Shown here: in pieces, positions 8,844 to 16,330 of the stretch
Numbering within the stretch: position 1 is the first letter of the stretch
How the letters are laid out: each line of letters begins with the position of its first letter
Notes under the pieces: generated by a model
The model's database searches: none
The model's input: the letters and a program-made list of their open reading frames with translations, nothing else
What the model was told of the DNA's origin: nothing
Assembly (NCBI GenBank): GCA_963663845.2
Contig: OY760650.2
Coordinates: 1,054,001-1,118,000 of the forward strand
DNA: 64,000 bases
Origin: Versatilivorator sp963663845
GTDB taxonomy: Bacteria; Acidobacteriota; Terriglobia; Versatilivoradales; Versatilivoraceae
Reading direction: 5' to 3'
Position numbers and translations under genes: made by a program

Positions 8844-10230
8844 ATGATGGCGGCCGTTTCCATATTCCTGTTGTCGTCCGACCTTCGCGCCGAATGGACT
8901 CGCTTCAGAGGGCCGAACGGTGACGGTGTCAGCACTGAAAAGCACTCCCTCCCCACCCACTGGAGCGGGACCCGTAACCTCCAATGGAAGATTCCGCTGC
9001 CCGGCCCGGGTTCCTCCAGCCCCATCGTGGTCGGCGACAAGATCCTTGTGACCTACTGGTCGGGATACGGAATGGATCGCAGAGACCCCGGCGACATGAA
9101 ACAACTGCGGCGTCACCTGATCTGCATGGACCGCCATACCGGCAAGACCCTCTGGTCGGTAGCCATTGCGGCCCGCCTGCCGGAAACCGGCTACAGCAGG
9201 AGGATTAGTGAACACGGTTATGCCTCGCATACACCGGTTTCCGACGGGGAGCACGTCTATGTCTTCTTCGGCAAGAGCGGAGTGTTTTGCTTCGACATGG
9301 AAGGAAAGCAGGTCTGGCAGAGGCACGTCGGCATGGAATCGGATCCCGAAGGGCGCGGATCCGCTTCCAGCCCCATCCTCTACAAGGATCTGGTCATCGT
9401 TACCGCCGGCGCCGAAAGCGAAGCCCTGGTAGCCTTGAACCGGAAGACGGGGGGATCGTAGCCGGTCTTGTACATGTACTGAAGTCCCAGGGAGTCCGCC
9501 TCGGTTTCCGCAGCGGCTGAACCGCAGGAACTGCATCGGAATCAGGAAGCTGGATGCATTGTAGATCGCTCAGGCCGGCCCGACGGACAGCAATGGGGCC
9601 TCAACCCGAACACCGGCAGACCGTTGGCGGGGCGGTCAGAAACGATTCCAGCGGATTTCCCACGGGATCTATGCCGTCGTCCGGCGCAAGGGGAGCCGGC
9701 GGGATAGCCGTCCGGGCGGGAGGAAAGGGTGACGTCACCGGGTCTCGCGTGGTCTGGTCTGCCCGTCATGCCAACCGGACGGCGACACCCATCCTCTACC
9801 AGGGTCGACTCTACACATTCTCGAGCCGGATCGTCACCTGCATCGACGCCGCAACCGGCAACGAGATCTTCAAGGCCCGCCTGAGCGCGGACGGCGCTGA
9901 TCCTGCAACTCGGGGCAACTCCAGAAGAGGTGGTTTTGGGAGTGACTACGCATCTCCTGTCATCGGCGACAGCAAAATTTATTTCGTGACGCGCTCCGGA
10001 CAGGTCTTCGTGCTCAAGGCCGGCGAGCGATTCGAACTCCTGGCCGTCAATCAGATGGGCGACGAAGGCGAGGACTTCAGCGCCACGCCGGCCATCAGCA
10101 AGGGTCGCCTATACCTGCGTTCCAACCGCAATCTCTACTGCCTCACACTCAAGGAGGACCAGGGTAGTTCCGCCGGGCTACAGGCTGAAGCCGCCGCTGC
10201 TCCGGAGGTCAGGGAAACTCCTTCAGCTTC
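8844..10230 (+). pseudogene. Decayed PQQ-type beta-propeller gene
   Basis: The first half (8844-9450) is intact. It has a short signal sequence, then EWTRFRGPNGDGVS and propeller repeats like those of exported PQQ-binding-like quinoproteins. At about 9451 the frame runs into a stretch copied from the M48 protease gene and stops. Propeller sequence resumes near 9575 (QQWGLNPNTGR), shifts frame at least twice between 9650 and 9700, then continues in one frame (GAGGIAVRAGGKGDVT to RSNRNLYCLTLKED) until about 10180. Parts of one or two blades are missing at the junction. A functional product is unlikely. A mixed assembly could give the same pattern. Confidence 0.75.
9452..9569 (-). pseudogene. 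M48 protease gene fragment inside the PQQ gene (fragment A)
   Basis: This 118-bp stretch matches 11423-11542 of the M48 gene almost base for base, in the same orientation. The matching part encodes the region from the zinc-ligand Glu motif (KAETEAD) to KTGYDPTG. There is one substitution (a for t near 9494), plus a change and 2-bp loss at 9512-9515 that breaks the frame. It interrupts the PQQ propeller reading frame exactly at its left edge. Confidence 0.85.
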
Positions 10231-10233
10231 GCA

Positions 10234-10392
10234 ACTTCAGGCCCTCGACCGGCTTGACCTGACGCTCGATCTGCCGGGAGAGCTGACGGCCCAGCGATCT
10301 CCGGCGATCGGGATGTTCAAGTTCCCCTTGTTGACGTTTCGATTCCCGATCCTCGTCCAGGTGGAGTTCTTGGGGGCCTTGGCAAAGGACGG
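10234..10392 (-). pseudogene. M48 protease gene fragment after the PQQ gene (fragment C)
   Basis: This stretch matches 11841-12006 of the M48 gene, which encodes the mature N-terminus (NRNVNKGNLN to RQIERQVKLVEDPE). Several small deletions make it shorter than the original, so it cannot be translated as in the parent gene. With fragment A it leaves out the central M48 part (11543-11840), whose place is taken by the second half of the PQQ gene. Confidence 0.85.
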
Positions 10393-10397
10393 TCGCG

Positions 10398-10547
10398 ATG
10401 CAGGACCGCCGGTTCCGAGAGGCATTCAGTCAGATGCGCAGGAGAGGCCGCGGCCGTCCTCCCGGCCGGGAAGGCGGGAGATTCGGCGGCCGGGATCGAC
10501 GCCAGGGACGTCCCGAGCGGCCCCAGCGTCCGGAAAGTGAAAGTTGA
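10398..10547 (+). other. Small Arg/Gly-rich open frame, probable gene remnant
   Basis: Immediately after fragment C an open frame of 49 codons begins at an ATG without a clear ribosome site. It is very rich in Arg and Gly (QMRRRGRGRPPGREGG and similar). It resembles the low-complexity tails seen on proteins such as the Spy-like protein at 12269, but no family can be assigned. It is most likely the tail of a lost gene. Confidence 0.3.
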
Positions 10548-10610
10548 CCGCGACGCGGTCCCGGCCAGGACCGCCAGGCCGGCGGTACGGCTTATTTGAA
10601 ACAAAAAAAG

Positions 10611-10717
10611 AGTTATCCACGAAGACACACGAAGGACTACGAAGGGACACGAAGAAAAACTGAAAGGAATCTCTCCATATTCGTGTTCATTCGTGTCCAT
10701 TTGTGGTTCATCTTTAG
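10611..10717. repeat. CACGAA-type inverted intergenic repeat
   Basis: Direct copies of CACGAAG-like words (10618-10655) are followed after a short spacer by the reverse complement words TTCGTGT and TTCATTCGTGTCC (10680-10705). The stretch could fold into an imperfect hairpin. Related sequence occurs at 13771-13858 and 37825-38238. No gene is visible between 10548 and 11119. Confidence 0.6.
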
Positions 10718-10847
10718 TAAAGAGATTCAGTAGTTTCTTCCTCGAATGACCTGTCCGGCAGGGCGGGGGCGGCACTTACCTGAAACAAACGCCAGCGCTT
10801 GGTGGCTGGAAACCGGTTCAAAGTCACGCAGGGGTCAATGGTTAATT

Positions 10848-11000
10848 CACATCGATGCACGGGATGCACAGGATTTTTTCTGGGGATGGCAGGCTTGCGG
10901 TCCTGAACAACCGCAAATCCGCACCGGATCATCGCCTGAGCCGGCTTCTCGTGCAGGAAGCTCTCGTCCTGTCAATCCTGTGCATCCTGTGCATCGATGT
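10848..11000. repeat. Inverted repeat of the CATCGATGCAC/CAGGAT family
   Basis: The left arm (ATCGATGCACGGGATGCAC followed by AGGAT, 10851-10873) is matched by its reverse complement at about 10975-11000 (AATCCTGTGCATCCTGTGC followed by ATCGATG). The arms are about 100 bp apart. A lone arm of the same family is found at 30344-30383. The function is unknown. Confidence 0.6.
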
Positions 11001-11119
11001 TCAATCAAGAATTCGTCTCGATGGATCTGCTCCCTTGCGGGCGGGACGCCCGCGCTCCCGGGTGGGCTTCAATCCGTGACGTCGTCGTAGCGGCGAAAGC
11101 TCCCCGGGATCGCTCCGGA

Positions 11120-11320
11120 TCAGGAGAGGCGCTTCAAGCGGGGGCGGTCCTCGTCTTCCGGTTGCGGCTCGTCCTCCACTCCGACCTCGCCGGGGGTGCG
11201 GCGCTTCAGGCTGGGTCGCCCATCCGTCTCTCCCGGTGAGGGTCTCCTGGCATTGTCCATGGCAATGAGCTTGGCCTTGATCCGATCGAACTCGGTGGTG
11301 TTGATGACGTACTGGTCGCG
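11120..11320 (-). pseudogene. Cut-off C-terminal tail of the M48 protease gene
   Basis: Directly after the TAA at 11323-11321, and in the same frame, the sequence encodes RDQYVINTTEFDRIKAKL and a charged tail ending in RPRLKRLS before a stop at 11122-11120. The VxTxEFDxxKARL motif is the normal C-terminal region of this M48 family in related bacteria. About 20 residues that usually link FSTHP to this motif are missing. The tail is therefore part of the original gene, separated by the new stop codon. Confidence 0.7.
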
Positions 11321-12070
11321 TTAAGATCGTAGCCGGTCTTGAGTCGAGAAGGCCGTGGCCAGCTTGCCCTTCTTTTTCTTCTTCTTGGACTGCAGTTTCT
11401 CAAAGAAGGAAACGAACCCTGTGGGATCGTAGCCGGTCTTGTACATGTACTGAAGTCCCAGGGTGTCCGCCTCGGTTTCCGCCTTGCGGCTGAACCGCAG
11501 GAACTGCATCGGAATCAGGAAGCTGGATGCATTGTAGATCGCCGACGCAATCCCGCCGCTGAGAAAGATCAGGGGGATCATGGCGTAGTTGGCGATGGTG
11601 GCCTTGGTCTGCTGCTCGGTGGCGTGCCGGGCGGTCACATGCGCAATCTCGTGGGCCATAACGCCGGCAATCTCGGATTCGCTGTCGGCCGCGGTGATCA
11701 GCCCGCTGTTGACGTAGAGGAATCCTCCGGGCAGAGCCATGGCATTGATCTCTTCCGAATCGATCACCTTGATGGTAAAGGGAACCTTGGCGTCGGAATT
11801 GCGCACCAGGTTCTGGGCGACCCGGTTGATGTACTCGGTGACTTCAGGATCCTCGACCAGCTTGACCTGACGCTCGATCTGCCGGGAGAGCTGACGGCCC
11901 AGGGCGATCTCCTTCTCGATCGAAATGATGTTCAAGTTCCCCTTGTTGACGTTTCGATTCCCGATCTCGTCCAGGTCTGAGTTCTTGGGGGCCTTGGCAA
12001 AGGACGGCACGCTGCCGACAAGGCTCAATGTCAAGCAGGGTGTGATCACATATTTTTTGAGAAACTGCAT
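11321..12070 (-). CDS. M48 family zinc metalloprotease, truncated
   Basis: The product has 249 residues. The ATG at 12070 is preceded by GAGGAGGAGGACGTC and begins a signal peptide (MQFLKKYVITPCLTLSLVG to SFA). The zinc site is complete: HEIAH near residue 139 and the third ligand in ETEAD. The fold is that of BepA/YfgC-like periplasmic proteases, which act in envelope protein quality control. The protein stops early: after KLATAFST comes QDRLRS and a TAA. Those last bases are a 17-nt copy of the gene's own TGYDP-coding segment. The missing tail lies in frame just downstream (11320-11120). Whether the shortened protease works is uncertain, since the core domain is intact. It carries operator site 2. 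Confidence 0.8.
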   Translation of the reverse strand: MQFLKKYVITPCLTLSLVGSVPSFAKAPKNSDLDEIGNRNVNKGNLNIISIEKEIALGRQLSRQIERQVKLVEDPEVTEYINRVAQNLVRNSDAKVPFTIKVIDSEEINAMALPGGFLYVNSGLITAADSESEIAGVMAHEIAHVTARHATEQQTKATIANYAMIPLIFLSGGIASAIYNASSFLIPMQFLRFSRKAETEADTLGLQYMYKTGYDPTGFVSFFEKLQSKKKKKKGKLATAFSTQDRLRS

Positions 12071-12146
12071 GACGTCCTCCTCCTCGAGTTTCATGTCCCG
12101 TAGATTTGTTGTCCACAGGATCAGATGCCGATCCAGGTGCAAACGA

Positions 12147-12184
12147 GGTAAAAATACGGTCAACGTTTCGTAAAGATTCGTCAA
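12147..12184 (-). promoter_or_regulatory. Operator of the M48 gene (site 2)
   Basis: Half-sites on the plus strand are GTAAA 12148-12152, GTCA 12159-12162, GTAAA 12170-12174 and GTCA 12180-12183, with offsets of 11, 11 and 10 bp. It lies about 77 bp upstream of the M48 start. The hexamer at the -10 position used by sites 1 and 3 is TGATCC here, a much weaker match. Confidence 0.65.
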
Positions 12185-12268
12185 GAAACAAGATTGGGCC
12201 CGACCTTGGAGCCGGACCCAACCCATCGTTTCCAGTATGGCAAACCCTTCGGGGGCGATGCCCGGCGA

Positions 12269-12814
12269 TTACTCTCCGCCCGGGGCGCCGCCGCGACGCT
12301 GGTGTCGCCGTTGCCTGCGCTCTTCCCGGCGGGACTTGCGCTTCTCCTGAAACGAGGTCCACTTCTGCTGCTGCTCCGGCGTCAGGACGTTCTTGACATT
12401 CAACCGCGTGTTGGCGCCAATGGCCACCAACTGACCCCGGAGCCTTCCCTGCTCGGTGGCCAGCGTGTCGATCCAGGCCGTGTCTCCGGCCTTGACGGCT
12501 TCGCCCAGAGCCTTGCGGTTGGACCGCAGTTGCTCGCGGATCGGTTTGGATTGGTCCCGGGCAGCCGTTCGGATCTTCTTGATGTCGGCCTGTTGGGCTT
12601 CGGTCAGTCCCAGGAACTCGGCCACCATCGCACCCCGCATCCCGATCTCGCCCTTGCCTCCAGGGCCTCTCCCCCGACGGCCTCCACCCCCGAAGCCGCC
12701 GAATTGGCCGAAAGCGGATTCCGCCAGCAGAATCGACGCCAGAACGAAAACCGAGACCACCATGCCTCTTGCCAGGATCTTTCCGGTTCGCGTGTTGTTT
12801 GAAGTCTGAAACAT
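12269..12814 (-). CDS. Spy/CpxP-like periplasmic stress protein
   Basis: The protein has 181 residues. AAAGGAGGAAATTCC precedes the ATG at 12814. After a signal peptide (residues 1-34, ending ESAFGQ) and a glycine-rich linker, the helical body holds two LTxxQ motifs (LGLTEAQQADIKKI and LTPEQQQKW), the signature of Spy/CpxP/ZraP proteins. The tail is strongly basic and arginine rich. Family members act as periplasmic chaperones, metal-stress proteins or feedback inhibitors of CpxA-like kinases. The gene is divergent from the response regulator at 13056, and the shared 241-bp gap holds operator site 3. Feedback control of the kinase at 13938 is a reasonable inference. Confidence 0.82.
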   Translation of the reverse strand: MFQTSNNTRTGKILARGMVVSVFVLASILLAESAFGQFGGFGGGGRRGRGPGGKGEIGMRGAMVAEFLGLTEAQQADIKKIRTAARDQSKPIREQLRSNRKALGEAVKAGDTAWIDTLATEQGRLRGQLVAIGANTRLNVKNVLTPEQQQKWTSFQEKRKSRREERRQRRHQRRGGAPGGE

Positions 12815-12884
12815 TGGAATTTCCTCCTTTTCTGAAATTTTCAAGAGCCTTGACAGCAACCTCGCTCCTCGCCTGACTCTTACC

Positions 12885-12950
12885 CCTATATACGTCGCTC
12901 CCCGCCAAGCGGGTGTAAAGAGTGCGTCAGCGTTGTGTAGAGTTTTGTCA
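12885..12950. promoter_or_regulatory. Operator and promoter between the Spy-like and regulator genes (site 3)
   Basis: Half-sites on the plus strand are GTAAA 12915-12919, GTCA 12926-12929, GTAGA 12937-12941 and GTCA 12947-12950, with the same offsets (11, 11, 10) as the other two sites. Towards the Spy-like gene, TTTACA is followed after 23 bp by TATAGG (12890-12885). The site lies 106 bp before the regulator start, so autoregulation is possible. Confidence 0.7.
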
Positions 12951-13055
12951 ATCCGTTTTCTTGACGGTTGAGGTCCACCGATCCAAAACAGTACCCTTAA
13001 TCCCTTGATAGTCCCGGGGCGCCCCGGACGGCGCCATCCACCCGTAGAGGTCGCC

Positions 13056-13760
13056 ATGGATCGTTTGCTGGTGGTCGATGACGATACCGAACTCTGTTCG
13101 CTGGTCGCCAAGTACCTGGAAGCGGAAGGGTTCCAGGTGGATTCCGTCAACGATGGGCAGGAGGGCATCGAGCGAGCCCTTTCCGGCGACTACTCCCTGG
13201 TGGTTCTGGATGTGATGCTGCCCGGAGTCAACGGATTCGACGTCTTGCGCCGCATCCGAACGGAATCGCCCATTCCTGTAATCATGCTGTCGGCCAGGGC
13301 CGAGGACGTGGAGAGAATCGTGGGACTCGAGATCGGCGCCGACGACTACCTGGGCAAACCCTTCAATCCACACGAGCTGGTGGCGCGCATCCGGGCCGTT
13401 TCCCGCCGCTCCCGGCCCGACAGGGAGCCAGAGTCCGAGAGCGTTCGGCTTCCGCTCCTGAGAGTGGGAGACATCGAGCTGGACCGGAATGCCTGGAAGG
13501 TGATGCGGGATGGCCAACCGGTGGTGTTGACCACGCTGGAGTTCAACCTCCTGGAGATGCTGCTCCGGTCTGCCGGACAGGTGTTGCCCCGTGAAGAGCT
13601 GGTTCGGACCCTGCTGGAACGCGAGTTCGACCCCTTCGACCGCAGCATCGACATGCACGTCAGCAACCTGCGGAAGAAACTGGGCCGTCACGTCGATGGA
13701 GTCGAGCGAATCAAGTCGATCCGCGGAGTCGGCTACGTCTATCCCGACCCCGGACCATAG
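13056..13760 (+). CDS. OmpR/PhoB family response regulator (CpxR-like)
   Basis: The protein has 234 residues. The receiver domain (1-120) has the acidic pocket VVDDDTE, the phosphorylated Asp in VVLDVMLPG (about D51) and the conserved Lys in YLGKPF (about K100). A winged-helix Trans_Reg_C domain fills residues 135-230 (LTTLEFNLLEMLLRSAGQVL, VSNLRKKLG, SIRGVGYVY). The ATG at 13056 was preferred to one at 13005 because it starts the receiver domain. The histidine kinase follows 177 bp downstream. OmpR-type regulators bind tandem direct repeats, and the four-part operators at sites 1-3 are obvious candidate targets. Confidence 0.93.
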   Translation: MDRLLVVDDDTELCSLVAKYLEAEGFQVDSVNDGQEGIERALSGDYSLVVLDVMLPGVNGFDVLRRIRTESPIPVIMLSARAEDVERIVGLEIGADDYLGKPFNPHELVARIRAVSRRSRPDREPESESVRLPLLRVGDIELDRNAWKVMRDGQPVVLTTLEFNLLEMLLRSAGQVLPREELVRTLLEREFDPFDRSIDMHVSNLRKKLGRHVDGVERIKSIRGVGYVYPDPGP

Positions 13761-13770
13761 GAGCGGGGAA

Positions 13771-13858
13771 TGGAGTTATTCACGAAGGGGAACGACGAAC
13801 CACGAATGGACACGAATGAACACCAATAGACTGATGGATGCGCTGTTGATTGGGGGTT
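13771..13858. repeat. CACGAA-type repeat between regulator and kinase genes
   Basis: This stretch contains TTCACGAAGGGGAACGACG, then AACCACGAATGGACACGAAT and AACACCAATAG. It matches the repeat at 37911-37982 for about 70 bp, including the trailing TTGATTGG part. It separates two genes that are normally adjacent, so it is probably an insertion into the operon. Confidence 0.65.
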
Positions 13859-13937
13859 GACCAGCGACCCATTGGGGTTGGTCTACGAAGGATCCACACG
13901 GCAAGTCGGAAGCCCGGCCAAGCCGGCCAGCAGAGTC

Positions 13938-15389
13938 ATGCGTAGTCTCGTACTGAAAATCTTCATCTGGTTCTGGGCAGCCATGGCCCTGGTCGGCCTG
14001 GCCCTCTATTTCTCCACCCGGGCCACCCTCTCGGAACAGGCCGAGCGCCGGGAGCGCCAATGGATCGAGATGACCATGCCCCTGGTGGCTCAAAGGGCGG
14101 CCGACGTTGTCGAAAGGGACGGCCCCTCGGGCCTGAGGCGATACATCGACCGACTCAATCGTCGGCGTCGTTTCAATGTTTCCTTCCTCAACGAAGCGGG
14201 AGAGCTTCTGGCCGGGCCCGTTCCATCGAGCCGGATCAGGAACCTGGCGGCCAGGGCCGCACAAAGTAGCGATCGCCTGGTGGAGATCGTACAGGGAGAG
14301 CGCCTGGTGGCCCAGAGCGTGGTCTCGCCCGCCGGCCGCCGGTTTGTCCTGGCGGGAGACATCCGGGCCCGACTTCCGGGAAACCTGCCCGGACGACCCC
14401 GGCGGCCGCCACCGATCCTCAGAGCCCTGGGTATTCTGGACGCCGACATCCAGACCCGGGTGCTTCGCATCCTGGCTGTCTTTCTGACGGCCGGACTGGT
14501 CTGCTATGGCCTGGCCTGCTATCTGACCGCTCCCCTGAAGAAGCTGCGGGCCGCGACCCGGAAGCTGGCGGACGGGGACCTGGCAGCCCGGGTCGGAAGA
14601 GCGCCGGGCGGCCGCCAGGACGAACTCACCGAGCTCGGCCGCGATTTCGACCAGATGGCCGAACGCATCCAGACCATGGTGGACGCTCAGCGCCGCCTGT
14701 TGAGCGACATCTCCCACGAGCTGCGCTCGCCGCTGGCTCGCCTCAACGTGGCGTTGGCGCTGATTCGCCAGCGCCTGAAGGGTCGATCCGACGAGGAACT
14801 GGACCGTATCGAGTTGGAAGCGGGACGCCTCAATCAGCTTATCGGCCACCTGCTGACCCTCAGTCGCATCGAAAGCGGCGCCATGGCGCCCGCCCGCAAC
14901 GACATCCCCCTGGACCCACTGCTGGCCGAGGTGGTGGCCGATGCCGAATACGAAGCCCGCGGCTCGGGGAAGGCCGTACGCATCCTCTCCAGCCAGGACT
15001 GCGTCGCCGTGGGCGATCGAGAGCTGTTGAGAAGCGCCGTGGAGAACGTGGTCCGAAACGCCGTCTACTACACCGCCGACAAGACCGCGGTCGAGGTTGC
15101 ACTGAAACTGGATGGAGACAACCGGGACACGGCGGTGATTACGGTTCGCGACCGTGGAGATGGCGTGCGCGAGTCGGAGTTGGGCGAGATCTTTCGACCC
15201 TTCTACCGGGTGGCCGCGGCCCGGGAAAGACAGAGCGGCGGCGCCGGGCTGGGGCTGACCATCACCCGGCAGGCCGTGCAGTTGCACAACGGCTCGGTGG
15301 CCGCTTCCAACGCCCCCGGAGGAGGGCTGCGCATTGAAATACGACTGCCTGCCCGTCCCGGAGCCACGGACTCGGCCGAGCCACCCTGA
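13938..15389 (+). CDS. CpxA-like sensor histidine kinase
   Basis: The protein has 483 residues. TM1 is at about residues 5-25 (LKIFIWFWAAMALVGLALYF) and TM2 at about 178-197. Between them lies a periplasmic sensor region of 150 residues that is proline/arginine rich near TM2. A HAMP segment is followed by the H-box SDISHELRSPLARLN (His near 260), the N-box RSAVENVVRNAVYYT and the G-boxes VRDRGDGV and GGAGLGLTITRQAV. SHELRSPLARL is characteristic of CpxA-type kinases. The ATG at 13938 was chosen because upstream codons run into the intergenic repeat. Its probable partner is the regulator at 13056. The signal is unknown, but the likely target genes point to envelope damage. Confidence 0.92.
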   Translation: MRSLVLKIFIWFWAAMALVGLALYFSTRATLSEQAERRERQWIEMTMPLVAQRAADVVERDGPSGLRRYIDRLNRRRRFNVSFLNEAGELLAGPVPSSRIRNLAARAAQSSDRLVEIVQGERLVAQSVVSPAGRRFVLAGDIRARLPGNLPGRPRRPPPILRALGILDADIQTRVLRILAVFLTAGLVCYGLACYLTAPLKKLRAATRKLADGDLAARVGRAPGGRQDELTELGRDFDQMAERIQTMVDAQRRLLSDISHELRSPLARLNVALALIRQRLKGRSDEELDRIELEAGRLNQLIGHLLTLSRIESGAMAPARNDIPLDPLLAEVVADAEYEARGSGKAVRILSSQDCVAVGDRELLRSAVENVVRNAVYYTADKTAVEVALKLDGDNRDTAVITVRDRGDGVRESELGEIFRPFYRVAAARERQSGGAGLGLTITRQAVQLHNGSVAASNAPGGGLRIEIRLPARPGATDSAEPP

Positions 15390-15548
15390 CCGAGGAAGAC
15401 GTTGCACCAGGCAGGGTCGCCGCCAGCGGCGCCTCCTTGACAGATCCGTGGCTGAAAGGATATCTGTGAGGGCTTCAAAGGACCCTGTCCTCTATCCATT
15501 CGATATTGGCCAATCCCTTCCACCGATCCCACGACTGACTTCGATCCA

Positions 15549-16328
15549 ATGGACGACATTCTCCTGACGCGGCGGGAAGAGGACATCGCAACGGTCGTTC
15601 TCAACCGCCCGCACAAGCTGAACGCACTCAGCCGGGAACTGTGGCTGCGGGTGGGAAAGGCGATGCGGGAGCTTTCCTCGGATGAGAGCCTGCGCTGCAT
15701 CGTGCTGCGCGGGGCCGGCGACAAGGCCTTCTCGCCGGGGGCCGACATCTCCGAATTCCCGGCGCACCGCTCCAACCGCCGGCAGGCACGGGAGTACGGA
15801 GCCCTGATCCAGAAAGCCATGCAATCCATCAGGGACTGTCAACACCCGGTCATCGCCATGATCCAGGGAGTCTGTGTCGGCGGGGGTCTGGAGCTGGCGT
15901 CCATGTGCGACCTCAGGATCTGCGGAGAATCCAGCCGATTCGGGGTGCCGGTCAATCGGATCGCCATCACCATGGCCTACCCTGAAATCCGGGCGCTGAT
16001 CGACCTGGTGGGCCGGGCCACCGCGCTGGAGATTCTTCTGGAGGGCCGGGTCTTCGGGGCCCTGGAGGCCAAGGTCAAGGGCCTGGTCACCCGCGTTCTT
16101 CCCGACAGTGAGGTCGAAGAGGTAACCTACGCCACCGCCCGCCGCATCGCGGAGGGGGCTCCCCTGGCCAACCGCCTGCACAAGAGATTCGCCTACCGCC
16201 TCCTGGATCCCAGGCCGCTGACCGAGGCCGAAGTGGACCAGGGGTTCGAAATCGTCGGCACCGAGGACCACCGGGAGGGATACCGGGCCTTCCTGGCCAA
16301 GACCAGGCCGCATTTCAAGGCCCGCTGA
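15549..16328 (+). CDS. Enoyl-CoA hydratase/isomerase family protein
   Basis: The protein has 259 residues, the normal crotonase length. The two oxyanion-hole segments are visible (AFSPGADISEF and CVGGGLELASMCD). The usual catalytic Glu of the hydratase is not clear in the segment GVPVNRIAITMAY, so hydration is not assured; another crotonase reaction such as isomerisation or decarboxylation is possible. No strong ribosome site is seen. It starts 159 bp after the kinase gene and is followed after 2 bp by a CoA-transferase gene and then an aldo/keto reductase, so the three form an operon handling an acyl-CoA. Confidence 0.88.
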   Translation: MDDILLTRREEDIATVVLNRPHKLNALSRELWLRVGKAMRELSSDESLRCIVLRGAGDKAFSPGADISEFPAHRSNRRQAREYGALIQKAMQSIRDCQHPVIAMIQGVCVGGGLELASMCDLRICGESSRFGVPVNRIAITMAYPEIRALIDLVGRATALEILLEGRVFGALEAKVKGLVTRVLPDSEVEEVTYATARRIAEGAPLANRLHKRFAYRLLDPRPLTEAEVDQGFEIVGTEDHREGYRAFLAKTRPHFKAR

Positions 16329-16330
16329 CC

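Noticed and set aside
10710..10730. A GTAAAGA word resembling one half-site of the operators
   Set aside because: The other three half-sites are absent at the required spacing, so it is probably chance.
10548..11119. Missing gene between the PQQ remnant and the M48 tail
   Set aside because: The open frames are short, lack ribosome sites and family motifs, and the stretch is filled with inverted repeats.
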